This document shows positions 34,303 to 46,397 of a stretch of 64,000 nt of DNA, piece after piece. A program made the translations under genes and the position numbers. Source of the stretch: Pristionchus mayeri (Eukaryota; Nematoda; Chromadorea; Rhabditida; Neodiplogasteridae); the NCBI GenBank assembly GCA_036245805.1, contig BTRK01000005.1, positions 28,935,469 through 28,999,468 on the forward strand. The letters run 5' to 3'. How positions within the stretch are numbered: position 1 is the stretch's first letter; each line of letters begins with the position of its first letter. Below the pieces are notes generated by a model. That model was not told the origin of the DNA and did no database searches. It saw only the letters and a program-made list of their open reading frames with translations.

Positions 34303-37300
34303 TCATGCATTGACTCTCGTGCACTCCAAGGAGCTCTTCCAGTAGGAGAGAGCCTCAGTGAGATAATCGTATGTGTAACCTTTCTTGTACTTCCCTTGAT
34401 TGATGAACATGTCTCTAAAATTAAATTATCGATTTAAGTTGTGTTTAATTTCCAGAGCCAAATAAGCACATTTCGGCATTTCTTGGATACATAAATGGCT
34501 CACTATTTTCTCCTCTACCCCATTCAGTTCTAGGAATTCCTCAATTCTCTCACACATCTCCTTTGCGATGGGACGGGTTCAGAAATGATAGGAGAGGATT
34601 GAGGGTGGGATAACTATCCAAGAAGTACCTACATTTCTAAGATGCACTCACTTGAACTTGCGCATGTTAGCGGAGCCTCGCTTTGCCCACTCGTCACTCT
34701 GATAGACCGGCTCGGGAATAGAGATCGCATTCGTCGAGATCTGTGAATATTTTTTTTGTATTTGAACATGTAAGTCGCTAAATTTTCACACTACTCTCCC
34801 ATTTTACGCGCTTTCTCCTGTTGTCTACATGGAATGAAGATGGCCTAGACAGCATTAGTGGCTGGTTCTAACCTGATGTTCGAAGCAGAGTGCAGCCATG
34901 AGAGACTGCATGGCGTCTGCATTCGTGCCCACGTCGTCCTTCAGCACAGTGTACTTCGTGCTCTTCGCCGTACCCTGAAGAGGCATTCTCGTGCTTCTAT
35001 GCGTTGTTTTCCTCCTTGCTTACCTGTATGGGATTGTGAGACTGGAGGAAGAATTCGAAGAGGGCGGGATTCGTGATCGTGTCATCGATCACACTCATCG
35101 CAGGCATATTAGAGATCACCTGGAAGACGTAGGAAACTCTCAACATGCACTACTTGCACAATTCTGATGCCACGAGTGTATGGCTAGCTCACCTTTCCTT
35201 CATCCGGATAGATTCTCTTATGATGGCGTTTCGTCGCCACGACGAAGATGAAATCGGGCGAGTAGTCCATTACGGGCTTCTGCAGGGGAGATCACGTAGG
35301 CTACCTCAGCCTAGTTACTAATCTCTCTCCTCACCTTGCCCGTCTTATCCGTCCTTGCCTTGGAGGCAGCATACTCGATCGCTCCCTCCCTCAACGCTTC
35401 CAGCTCATCCATACCCTTAATTATTTTATTGTTAATTCATTTATGACAATTCTTTGTGTTCATTTCCCATTTCGCAACTCACATGACTGTATTGCCCCTC
35501 GGAAATTCCGTCTCTGACGACTATGATGAGAGGAGGGAGATCTCCTCTGTTCTTCTCGAATACTCCAAGCATCCACTTGATACGTGCGTTCAGCACCTCG
35601 TCGTTCACCTGCACCGTTATACCACACTCTATGTATAGTTCAGGTCCTTTTCATTTTCATCGCACTTTAAACCTTTTCAGTTTCTTAGTTCTTTGTTAAG
35701 TATATGTAATAGAACGCACTCGTTCCTTCGTTGGCTGTTGGAAATGGTAATCTCCGATGAAGGAATCGGGGTTGACTCCCCCGTTGAATGAGAACTGAAA
35801 ACATCTTCACATCAATACGATACGTTCCTCATAGTCGTCATAAAACTGAATCTCGTACCCCAACAACAGAAGGATCCGGTAGCTTCCCTGCCATTTTTTC
35901 TGCCCTCGCCTGTCCAGTTCCAGCATGACACACGTCATAGCCAAGAATCATGGTTCTCTTCTCCATCCACAGGGGCATCCTGTAATGTGCCTTCCTCTTC
36001 AACCATCAACGTTAATGCAATTACATGCAGTACCCGGCACTCACGCGTAGATCTCCGGCTTGACGTAGTAGTTGTGTCCTCCTCCCTTGATGTTCAGCTT
36101 GAGGAGGACGTTCTCCATCAGCATCCTGAGAAAGACTAGAGAGTTATTGCATTGCCCGCAGAATGGAACCATTTCTGCAGCATCTGTGCAGCATTCTCCA
36201 TCTTCAAGTGCTGCGTTGTTATGCAGAACTTTCGCTCGAAGAGTTTCAACTCATCTACAAAGCATATAGTATCGATAATTTGAGGCATCTTCACGAAGTC
36301 TGTGAAATCTGCCGAAGAATTCAGAAACTTATTAAGCTCTTCCTGGTCCGGCTTAAAAGGATAAAGAGAAGCTGACCGTGATGATCTCCCTTCTCAGGTT
36401 CGATATACATGAAGACTACGTTGCGCAGTTTGCGAAGTGCCGGCTGAGGAACTGATTTGGACTCCGCGATACGTTCACTTTGCACTTCTCTCAGATGATT
36501 GAACAGATCACTCGGAATCACGCTGAATACGGATGTGATTTCCACTTTGTAGAAGACCCTTACGTTTCTAGCTTGATCTTGTCGATCTTCATTCCCTTCT
36601 TTGTCGCCTCATTGTACAAAGCATCAGCGAAATCGTCTTTCTGAAAGTGAAAATAGGATAAGATTCAAGGAAGAAGAGAGTTCGTCACCTCGAAGGCCCT
36701 CGGTTCAGTCGAGAAAACGATGAAGAGAGTCGAAATATTGGCGGGCGTCTCGAATCCGAAGTTCGACGTGTTGAACGTCGTCTGGAAAATGAAAAAAAAG
36801 GTAAATGAAAAAAAAAGAAAAAAAAAATGGAAAATGAAAAAAAAATGAAAATGGTCAGCGGGTGAACGATTCCCTCGCTCAACTCACTTTCTCGTTTACT
36901 CTCGTCGTTGCCTTCGTGCCACTCTGCTTGAGTTCAATGGTAGGCATCTTTCTGATGATTGCCTTCGAAGTCAACGGCTTACGAGCTACGTGGATGCCGA
37001 ACCTGAAGATCAATTTCAATTGGTTGACCAATATCTGCAAATTATGAGTTAATATGAACGAAAAAGACTAACGCTGCCAGAAGGGGATTCGTCTTCGGTC
37101 CTTTTGTGTCTGCGAAGAGATTGAGGGCCTCCAGCTCCCGTTCAGTTTGAGTCCATCGATCTCCCACTCTCATGGCACGCACCTAGAGAAATGAAATTCA
37201 ATGGACCAGTGCCAAGAAGCTATGGTCGATGGTAGTGGAGAGTACTGACCGGATCAGCTCCCTGCTTCTTGAGTGGAACTCGCTGATTGGCCTTCACGTC

Positions 37301-40300
37301 GAGCAACTCGATGGGGAAGTACTCAGTGATCAGATCGAACTGGTCGGGATTATCGATACGACGACGGGGACGCTTTGACACCACCAGAGGCCACTTACGA
37401 AGTCTGAAGGATTTCTCATTATTCATACCATTCTTTTTTTTAAAAATTTTCTGTGAATCTTCAAGACAATTTTTTTAATGCCTTCATATTTACTTGATAT
37501 TGGGGAAGAGTGTGCTGAGCGGTACTTCCTTCCCATCGGAGACGGTCTTCAGCTGATCGATTGTCTCCACTTTCTGTAAAACAATCTTCTTTTGATAATT
37601 AGACTATTCTCACCGTCGAAATCTTGCCATCCGTAGTGGTAAAGGTGTTCGCAGTAAGTGAATGAACTTGGAAGTCGATTACTTTGCCATTCACTGTCCG
37701 AGATACTCGAAGTCCTTCAAATGCATTCGTTACATTCGAACGAGGAGCAAGTAACTCACCCTTGATCTTCTCATTGGTGTTACTGATCGCACGCGCGTTC
37801 CAAACAGCCTGATGAGGATTCCCCCATCTGTGTGAGAAACGTTTGACATGCCGGAATGTTGACCGCTTACTCATTAATTTCCATGATTGATTCGAAGAGT
37901 TTTCCCTCTCTCCAGAAGGTTCCAGTTGTAACTGAAAATATTGATGCAATTGTTATTGTATGTTATCTGGCAAAAAACAAAACTGTTTTCTGTACTTACC
38001 ATCAATATTGAGGGATGCAATCAATCCCTCATTAGATTGGGCCACTGCAAATCCTTTAAACATTCCCGGACGACGCTCCTGTCCCTGGAGTAGAAAAGCA
38101 AATAGTTGAATTTCGCTTCTTCCGCAAATGGAAAACTCACAAAACCAGCATCCGTAGCAAATCGATTTCCTCCCATGAGCCTTCCGTCGGGATCAGCACG
38201 ATACAATTTCCCGCCAGTAAAAGAGTCAAAAGTTCCACTGAAAATATCATTTGAACTTGAAGTTTCAATGTATTGACTCATCTATGCATATCTACAGTAA
38301 GATATGAACAGTAACTCACCTTCTAAGTGCATGCTCAGAAGTGATGATTTCAAAAAACTGCTTCACAGAATAATCAATATCAGAACGATCAACGCTAAAA
38401 AGGGAATTACAGTGCCGCACGGTCTCCTCCCAGACGAGAGCGGCGCGGAGTGGCGCAGCGGGTCGCATTAGGTCGGCTCACTAGCCTGAATAAAGGGGAA
38501 TGGTATCGTAGAGAAATGAGCGGAGGGGGATGAGAGGGACTCCGAAGATGACCTATCCAAACAGAAGCTCAAATTTAATATTTTGAAACGCAGATTTCGC
38601 TGATCGATTGGTTTTTATAAGAAGAACCCAAAGCCAAAAATTCAGCGAAAAATACACACTTTGAAGTGTCTTTGGAAGTGATGCGACCTAATGCGACCCG
38701 CCGCGCCACGCCGCGCAGCTCTCGTCTGGGAGGAGACCGTGCGGTACTGTATTATGCTGATAATTATTATTGTAATTTATGCTGTTTCCAAACTTCTACT
38801 CACTTGACAATGCTCGAAAAATCCTTAATACGGAAGCTACCACCACCTCCAACCTGAGTCATGCTAATTGGGAGATGTCTCGACGGAGGAAAAAAAGAAC
38901 TCTTTGAAACTTCTTACCGTAATGATTGCGTTTACTACATTTGGATGACGAATGAACTTGAGCACCTCGGGAGACAATTTCTCCAGAGGGACCTGCAACG
39001 GAGACCATGGGAATGAATGGAGTCTCTAATGCCTCACGGTGATCTTGAACTCGTGCAGCAAAAGAGCCTCTTTGAGATCCTCGTTGGTATACAAGAGAGA
39101 GGCGCCGTCAGAGACGTGCTCCCCAGTCGGAGAGAGCATCCTGAAAGAGATGGAGTGGGAAAGAATCATTCAAGAATTGAAATAGCCCAACTTCTCTCAT
39201 TTTTTTCGACTAGCTCTTTCTAATTAGTTGTTCTCATTGATCGGTATCATTCCTTCCTTACATTCACATTCATTCATGGAAATGGACTGGGCGAAAACGA
39301 GAACTTCTCTTTAGAATAACCACGATCAAGCGAATATTCTCACTTGTTAAACTTCAGTCCAGTTTTGATTACTTCTCTGATCAACTCGTTCCTCTCTGCC
39401 ACTGTTGCGCTGGAATTGGATGAAATTGATCCAGGACGATTAGAATGTACTCACTCGTCCTTGGATCCCTTATTCAGACTGTAGACTTGCTTGCTGGCAC
39501 GGTCGTCCTGGTGCTTCGTCCATTCGATGTCAACTGAGACATCGTAGCGATAGACGACTCTGAAGTGCGAGCTTACAAGTGCCGAGGCAACGAATATACT
39601 CACAATCAGATCGTCAATATAACTTCCAAATATCTAGTCGAAATTTTACTATTGGCAATTGGGAACTGGATCAGCATGGAAAATTTCGCTCTCACCTGTC
39701 TTCGCACACGATCTCCCACGTATTGAAGATGACAGGGAGAATCTGCAATCGATTGGAATCATTATCTCTCTCTCTCTCTCATTCTCCGTACCTGTTTCCC
39801 CTTGCGCGAAGCGGGGGCCGGTTTGGGAGCAGCCTTGTATCCACTCTGCTCTCCTTCCTTCGGACGAATGAAATCGAGAGGGGGAACCTCTTCCCCGAGT
39901 TTCATCGATTGCATCCCCGAGGATACTGTAATCAACTATCGATTTTGACATGCCGTCATTGTTGTTTGCATGAATACTATGCGTATTATATCGATTGGAT
40001 GAGTCGCGATTATTTGCTCGCATTTCATCATTGCATTCACATGCGTTATCAGCCGAGCCATCACGTGAAAAGACCCAAAGGATTTCTATTTCGAAACTAG
40101 TGGAACATAAAAATCAATCGATGAGCATCGAGTACTTGCAGACATTGCTGACCTCGATCGCCACCATAGCCTCCTCTTCCTCCCCGATATTCTCCCCCTC
40201 CACGATATCCACCTCAAAACACGAATGGAACATGCTGAATATCGTATTCTACCGTACCTCTTCCTCTGTCTCCTCCATCAGTTCCTCTTCCGCGATATCC

Positions 40301-40477
40301 CCCATCTCCTCCTTCTCTTCCTCTTCCTCCTCCTCTATCACTTCCTCGAGCGACGTATCCTCCTCCACCTCGTTCTCCTCCTCCTCTCCCTCCTCCTCCT
40401 CTTCCTCCTCCTCTCCCTCCTCCTCCTCTATATCCTCTTCCTCCTCCTCTTCCTTGGAACGTTCCACGATCGGACAT
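34303..40477 (-). CDS. Argonaute with RG-rich N-terminus (copy B)
   Basis: The start at 40477 reads MSDRGTFQGRGGGRGYRGGG, directly after an acceptor-like TTTCTCTTCAG. That could mark either a 5' non-coding intron or a trans-splice site. About 100 residues of RGG/GGYRGG repeats follow. A PAZ-linker exon reads QFDLITEYFPIELLDVKANQ (about 37300). PIWI blocks: FNGGVNPDSFIGDYHFQQ (about 35780), LPPLIIVVRDGISEGQYSH (about 35520), VLKDDVGTNADAMQSLMAAL (about 34920) and SIPEPVYQSDEWAKRGSANM (about 34700), again with Asp where AGO2 has the catalytic His. The terminal exon reads DMFINQGKYKKGYTYDYLTE...CTRVNA with TGA at 34303. Exon order and intron positions parallel copy A, so this is a tandem duplicate. 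A TA-flanked MITE lies in one intron (38410-38749). Confidence 0.87.
38410..38749. mobile_element. TA-flanked MITE with ~65-base terminal repeats (Argonaute B intron)
   Basis: The element begins CAGTGCCGCACGGTCTCCTC and ends with the near-complement (GAGGAGACCGTGCGGTACTG), with TA on both sides (38408-38409, 38750-38751). The inverted termini extend about 65 bases through GGTCGCATTAGGTCG. CAGT ends and a TA target fit Tc1/mariner-type mobilisation. No coding capacity. Confidence 0.85.
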
Positions 40478-41702
40478 GTCCTGAAGAGAAAATTGAGAAA
40501 TGAGCATTCGAATTTCGTCATTCCACTTGTTTTGTTGGGAAGTTATACCTTAGCGGTTGAAATGTCTAGGACTAAAAATCGGATAGATGGAAGTTACTGT
40601 CAGTGGAGCGAATTGGAATGGTGACGATAAGAATAAGAGGTATGCAATTTATGATTCAGTAAGAATCGGAAAAGAAGGGAATGAAAGAGAGAAGCAGCAG
40701 AGACAGGAACGATTCCATTCGAAATAGTCAAAATATGCGATGAACTGTGCTGAAAATTCCTTTCCTGTGTGATATAGCGCCCCACACAATAGAGAATGAG
40801 TTAGACTGCGGATCACTTTACGGTGCACTCTACAAGGCAACACGCGCACCATAGGTATTGATCGATAGACACGGACACTAATACTCATTCATACCAACCA
40901 TCCTTCGTCCACGACGGAGGAGAATGTGTAGAAAGGCCCCCTTTTCCGCTTCCTTCTGCTAATACAAGTCAACTGATAGATACTCCCCCACTTCAACCTC
41001 CCTTTCTCTGTCTCTGCGAACCCCTATGCTGACGCGTCTTAACACATTCGCTCCAGCTGAGACAAAACATGGGAAGTGCACTAAACCAATGGGAGAATCT
41101 CATACGCTGCTCCTAAGATGATTTGGCGACGATTCTCCATCCCTTCAATACTCTCCCTGACCGACCTTTGCTTGTTGTGAGTTCGTACTCTGCAGTAGTT
41201 GCCCAGCTGTGTGAATGAACTCACTCTCCACTCTCTCGCGAGTAGTAAAAAAAGGCTCCTCCCCTTCTGCTCTCTCGTTCTCATGTTTGTCTCTCTTTCT
41301 CTCGTCTCTCCTCGTTTCCCACACTTCCTCTCTTACCCCTTTCTCTCTATGTTACGTTGCGAAACCAGCGGCATTTCGTCTTGTGCTTTTACTCGTCAGC
41401 AATGCGAGTTGAAAGGGAAAGCAGAGGTGAAAGCGGGAAGGAAAGGGCATCCTGTCCCATAAAGATAAGGCCAGAGTATGTGGAAGTATCATAGCCTACT
41501 CACAATGAAGCACTCTTCGCAGGTTGAAATAGCGAAGAAACAAGACACAATTGCTTTTCACATCTTCTTTATTTGAAGCGAATGTCTCTTCACACTTCCA
41601 TCAGAACTATCAATATCAACAAGATGACTAATCTCCTCTCACCAACGTGATCTATCTCACTCGATATAAGAGGGGAAAGGGGTCAGTAGGAGTCACTCTG
41701 CA
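40478..41702. other. Intergenic upstream of Argonaute B
   Basis: Presumably holds the Argonaute B promoter and 5' leader. Open frames at 41199-41462 are low-complexity Ser/Leu stretches without splice or homology support. Confidence 0.4.
41661..41670 (+). promoter_or_regulatory. TATA-like element before the putative secreted peptide
   Basis: CGATATAAGAGG lies about 35-40 bases before the ATG at 41703, a spacing that implies a very short 5' leader. No further element was identified. Confidence 0.35.
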
Positions 41703-41928
41703 ATGAAGTTCTTCTTCCTCTTCGCTCTTCTAGCCATTCTCGCCATCCAGTGGTCAGTCAGCCGATCTTTCTTGTCCACCTTAGCAATTCCCAATAATTC
41801 CTTAGCACCCACTTTTCGATAGTATGTTGATAGCATGCAATTGTAGTTCTTTTGAATTTTTCAGTTTCGCATTGAGAGATAATCATTGGAAATTTGAGGT
41901 TTGGCATCTCAGAAGCGGTGTCTCTTAG
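41703..41928 (+). CDS. Possible small secreted peptide (two exons)
   Basis: Exon 1 (41703-41752) encodes MKFFFLFALLAILAIQ, an ideal signal peptide, and ends in phase 2 at a GTCAGT donor. A TTTTTCAG acceptor at 41864 opens exon 2 (41865-41928), which continues CFALRDNHWKFEVWHLRSGV and stops at TAG, giving about 37 residues. A TATA-like element and compact upstream sequence precede the ATG. The product is unknown: a secreted neuropeptide, antimicrobial-type or cuticle-associated peptide are all possible, and a longer 3' structure cannot be excluded. Confidence 0.35.
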
Positions 41929-42369
41929 AGTGAGGAGAAGCGCAGGGCAGGGAATTGATGAGAGCCAAGTGAATGGAGAGAGAATAGACAAGAGGGAGTG
42001 GATGGGGCACTTTCAACAGTAATTCATTTCCGAATCTGAGAAAAATGCTGCGACGTGATCGATCAATCTCTTCCCGCTTGAGGGTATTCGTGTACTGATA
42101 AAAGATTCGGATACAAGCCGGCTTTTCATTACTTCGAATAGGCAGAAAGGAAAAAGATTAGGAGAGATCGAAATCAGGGATCTGCAAGAATTTTACGATA
42201 TCTTCATTCCCTATGCTCTCTCGCCGGTCAGACGGTGCGAGAGAGTATGTGGAGTGAAGAGATCGTACAATTTTTGCGCAGCCCTGATCGAAATGTGCCT
42301 GAATCTCGAGAAGTACGAGGAACTAGAGATTGTGTGAATAAATTGCAACATGATGACCGAGCAAGACAA

Positions 42370-42442
42370 GCTTCCGTAGCGCAGTAGGCAGCGCGTCAGT
42401 CTCATAATCTGAAGGTCGTGAGTTCGAGCCTCACCGGGAGCA
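42370..42442 (+). tRNA. tRNA-Met (elongator, anticodon CAU)
   Basis: Acceptor stem GCTTCCG pairs with CGGGAGC (one G-U). D arm TAGCGCAGTAGGCAGCGCGT, anticodon loop CTCATAA within CAGT...ATCTG, and T arm GTGAGTTCGAGCCTCAC are all standard. The D arm and anticodon region closely match the eukaryotic elongator methionine tRNA. No intron. Confidence 0.95.
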
Positions 42443-42562
42443 AGCGTTTTGCTCTTCTTTTTCTTCTTGTCAATATTGAAATTTATCTTGTGCAAGATAC
42501 CATGTGACCATAACAATGAATTTACTACGATGAAATTTATCAGAACTATATGGATCATCGAT

Positions 42563-44457
42563 TCAGCCAAAGTATCCGAATGTCATTCTCTTGACCATTC
42601 TCGAGAAGAGTCCCCCCGTCGGACGAGCACATCTGAACAACGCATTGTCACCACTAGCGATAACAATTGATGGATTGATACGTACATGGGTCTTGCCGTC
42701 GATGCATCTCGCGACTTTATCATAGAAATCGCCTCGCAGCCGGTGAGCACGTTGGCGAGTGACTGCAATACGAGAACGACATCTCGGAAACTTCTCCACG
42801 TATGACACACCATTGCACCACACACACACACCACTCACCTCAGTGGACTTGGCGGCCGGACGATCGAGTGTCGAGTAGAAGTCGGCCTTCACCTGCGAGT
42901 CGGGAATGCGCGGCTGCAAGAAAGGGGCGGAGTCACAAAGTGGGCGGGGCCATACCTCGATCTTATCCTCTTCCTCTCTGTTCCCTGCACGTTCATCGAT
43001 GATGTCAACGTTGGCATCGATGACATCAGTGAAGGCTGAGATTGAGAAGGGATGATGAAAGAAGGAGAGAGAGAGGGAGAGAGAGACTCACAGTCGTCCA
43101 GTTTGGTAGTGATCACCATTCTGGAGTAGGCAGAGAGAGGAGAAGAAATGAACTCCGAGAGTGCAGCCACATGAGCCTGTAGTTGATCTTTGATCTTTGT
43201 CTCGATATAGATCTTCATACATCTACGTATCCAGTCCCCATATCACGATCACCCATTGGACGAGACGAGTAACGAGAAGGTCTTGCGAATCGAAATGCCG
43301 TGATCTGAGAGTTATTTTTGATCTTTGATCTTTAATCTCTGAGTACCTTGAAGTAGCGATGTCCACGTGTCTTCATCTTACGAATTGCCTTATGTCTTGA
43401 GTTGAGCAGCTGAAGAGTACAATACCCCATATGAGATTACGGTAGGAAGAGGTGGTATCGTATACCTTGAGCAGCTTAGGGTTGACCTTACAACGGAGTG
43501 GGTGCACGTTCTGAGGATGCAGCACAACTTTCTGCAAAGGAAGGGCGTAAGTTCCAATTGAGTCATTCATAGGCAATACCTTCGGGATGATGATATCTCC
43601 ATAGTGAGTGAGCTGGCCCTCTGTGATCAACTTCTGCAAGGAATTCTTTTGATTACTGTAGATCATGAGTTTGACCTACCGGTCGCCTCTTCTTCGTATA
43701 GTGCGCCTTCAAGTCAATGAGACCATCAACAGTTAGATAGGAGACCGTTGCTGAAGTTCAAAGATCAATTAGGAATCGAAGATCAAAGACCAACCGGAGG
43801 TTTGCGAGTGGACACTCAGATGGTCACAATGGATCTCGTGAGCTTCTTCATGTTCAACTTCGCTCTGAGAGATCGAAGATTAGAGATGGAAGATCAAAGA
43901 TCAAATGTCACCTTGACTTCGTTAACAGCAGTCATGGAGACTGTAGTAGAGGCCTTCTCAGCCGAGGGAGGCCCTTCTGCACCGAAGATAGAACCGAAAC
44001 CTACAATGATCTTAGAGCTTTGGATATGGGAAGATTTACTAACTGATAGAGTCAGAACGAGAAGTCGGACTACCATTGTTAGAGGCACCTGAAGGGGATA
44101 CGGTAAGAGGGAAGATTGGATACGGTAATTCACCATTCGAAATGGGGGAGATGGGCAGACTGGGAGGAGGCTGAGGGAGCTTGCCAGGAGATACTGTCCA
44201 TGAGAAGAATGATTACGGTAGTTTATCGATCTCTAACTCGGACTGATTGCAGGGGTAATTGTAGTGGTCGGAGTGGGTGCAGTCACCACTGGACTAATCG
44301 ATGCAGAAGTTGCGCCTGAATCAGGATTACGGAAAGAGATTACGGTAGGGACGAACTGTTAGGAGTCGATTGAGTGACTGGTGGAGTGGATTGGGTGACT
44401 GGTGGAGTGGATTGAGTAACTGGTGGAGTGGATTGAGCGACTGGTGGAGTGGACATG
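42563..44457 (-). CDS. Unrecognised multi-exon protein with an N-terminal STPPVTQ repeat
   Basis: No family is recognised. The proposed start at 44457 reads MSTPPVAQSTPPVTQSTPPV, four to five copies of a seven- to eight-residue Ser-Thr-Pro-Pro-Val-x-Gln unit, followed by a Thr/Pro-rich segment (VVTAPTPTTTITPAISP). A globular-looking part follows over short exons: NMKKLTRSIVT, VSYLTVDGLIDLKAHYTKKR, KLITEGQLTHYGDIIIPK, VVLHPQNVHPLRCKVNPKLL, LNSRHKAIRKMKTRGHRYFK, DQLQAHVAALSEFISSPLSA, TDVIDANVDIIDERAGNREE and RIPDSQVKADFYSTLDRPAA. The last exon reads LRGDFYDKVARCIDGKTHVR...MTFGYFG and stops at 42563. Many introns are under 60 bases and carry the AGATCAAAGATC and GATTACGGTA motifs. Whether all exons form one gene is inferred from consistent strand and phase. 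Confidence 0.5.
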
Positions 44458-44652
44458 GTGACCACCACTCAGGATGGAAGACGAGGGGGAGAGTGAGCGG
44501 AGGAGGGAATGGGAGAGGAGTAGAATAGACTGGAGGAGAGGAGGCGAAGAAGAGAGAGAGGGAGAGGTGGAGGAGAAGATGCAAATGAAAGATTGGAGAA
44601 CAACATCGTCACCGATCACAAAGAAAAATGTCCTCACTCGATCTCATGTCAG

Positions 44653-44884
44653 TTAAAGTTACCGGACGGGGACGAAACCCTGATCTGACCCTGATCTGCT
44701 CGCGTGTACGAGTATGCAAAATTAAGAGAGGGCGTGATTCCGCTGATCATTTCCGGCTTTCCCTTGAGGCTATTATTGATTTTTATCATTTTTGTATATT
44801 CATGCTCAACTAATTCAGCCATCGGCTATTCGATGGGGGACAAAAAAATAGGGGGTCAATTTTGTCCTCGTCCGGTAACTTTAA
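44653..44884. mobile_element. TTAA-flanked MITE, copy 2
   Basis: 232 bases bounded by TTAA with termini AGTTACCGGACGGGGAC and GTCCTCGTCCGGTAACT. It closely matches the copy at 31799-32034 along its whole length. It lies between the unrecognised gene and the small heat-shock protein gene. Confidence 0.87.
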
Positions 44885-45166
44885 TCGTCACAACCTCCCT
44901 CCACCCTCTCCCGCGTCCAAATTCGCAATATTCAACTAGAAATGAGGTGGTAACTTTGTCACCGGTTCAATCGCGCCCTCGTCTTCCTACTACGACCCAA
45001 TTTTACTGACTCCCCAGTTATAGTGACAGAGGACCAAAATATTCAAGCAACTTTACTACAGAATATACAAAATGGTACAATTCAGATCCGGAGCTTCTCA
45101 TAGGGGGAATACAAGTGAAAGGAGTGATTGGGGGTAGATCAAGGGAGGACATGATACCGTACCCAC

Positions 45167-45859
45167 TCATCCTCTGGTGATGTGAATGGCTCTCGACTGA
45201 GTGAGAGCCTGAGTCTTCTTGGGGGCTTCGATGGTGAGATGGCCCTTGTCAGAGAGAGAAGAACGGAGAGAATCCAGATTCGTGTCCTCGGGAAGGACGA
45301 ACTTGCGAACGAAGGATCTGAAGGGATTCCATTGATGGAGGAATAGGGGAAGACCAAAGATCAAAGATCACTCGCCTCTTGATGGTTCCGTGCTGATCAG
45401 TCTTCTCCTCGTGCTCTCCCTCAATCGTCAACTCGTTCCCATTCAGATTCACCTTGATCTCGTCTGGTTTGAAGTGGGAAACGTCCACGGACACAGCGAA
45501 CTTCTCGGGGGTGTTCTGGACCTACAATCGATATATTGATTGGTATGATGTAGGGAGGAGGGAGAAACGATGATAACAATAGTAGAGATGGGCGAACATA
45601 CCCCTCCGAGGGCAGATCCGAGATCGAAGGAACGCTCGTGGGGGATTCGAGCCCAGTAGGGGCAGACGCCGCCACGGAAGAAATCATCGTTGAACATCTG
45701 AATAAAAAGGTGAGGAAAGGTTGATGCAGGACGGGGCGAAACGGTGCCCCAAATGCGGAAAATAGTATGGCAGAAAAGGTTAGCAACGGAATAAAGAAGT
45801 ACCTGGTCGAATGCACGATTCATCGAACGACCGAGGGGGGAATATCCAGTGAGGGACAT
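45167..45859 (-). CDS. Small heat-shock protein (alpha-crystallin/HSP20, HSP-16/SIP-1-like)
   Basis: A chaperone that holds unfolding proteins, normally as an oligomer. The start at 45859 reads MSLTGYSPLGRSMNRAFDQ. The next exon has FNDDFFRGGVCPYWARIPHE, similar to the PYWA region of C. elegans SIP-1. The alpha-crystallin domain follows: QNTPEKFAVSVDVSHFKPDE, IKVNLNGNELTIEGEHEEKT, then SFVRKFVLPEDTNLDSLRSS and LSDKGHLTIEAPKKTQALTQ. It ends AIHITRG with TGA at 45167. Four exons, with a normal domain length and no lesions. The promoter carries a heat-shock element. Confidence 0.9.
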
Positions 45860-45918
45860 CGTAGAGTAGTCAACAGTCGAATGAAGGAAGGACTGAAAGC
45901 GGAAAAGAAGTGGCTTTT

Positions 45919-45949
45919 CCTTATATTGACATGAGGAAGATTCGAGGGA
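45919..45949 (-). promoter_or_regulatory. TATA box and heat-shock element of the small HSP gene
   Basis: On the minus strand an ATATAAGG TATA-like sequence (plus strand 45919-45926) lies about 60-65 bases before the ATG. Immediately upstream, plus strand 45935-45949 reads GGAAGATTCGAGGGA: nGAAn-nTTCn pentamers plus an imperfect third unit, the binding pattern of heat-shock factor. Confidence 0.6.
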
Positions 45950-46397
45950 GTAGATCAAGAGAGAGACCGGAGAAGTGAGAGAGTGCCAGACGACGAAAGA
46001 AGCGAGGGAATGCACGTAAACAAGGGAGCGAGAGGAGGGGAATTCGGGAGAACTCCAGTTCTTTCTGAAGGCGAGGCATGAAAATTAAGGATGCTAGAAT
46101 GAAACTCGTGATTCAGCGAATTTCTGTTTCCCTTTCAAAGATTGTCTCGCAAAGATTATCTACAATGGACTCAAATATCGAACTCGAACGGGAAGCTGTA
46201 ATTTTTCAAATGTTTTTGCTTCCATTCAGTGTCCATAAATGCTCATTCCCGGTTGCCACACCACGCAGTGGAAAGCTATAGTAAATGGGAGCCATTTCGA
46301 CATCAGTGATCTTTATCGCGAGTGAGTCTCTTCTGGCCCATGGGGTCTCACACATCGATTACTGCCCTGGAACTAGAGACTCCAGCTTGCGACTAAT

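Noticed and set aside
40225..40521. Ser/Leu-rich and Glu-rich open frames across the Argonaute B N-terminus
   Set aside because: They are other-frame readings of the RGG-coding exon, which continues into a clear Argonaute.
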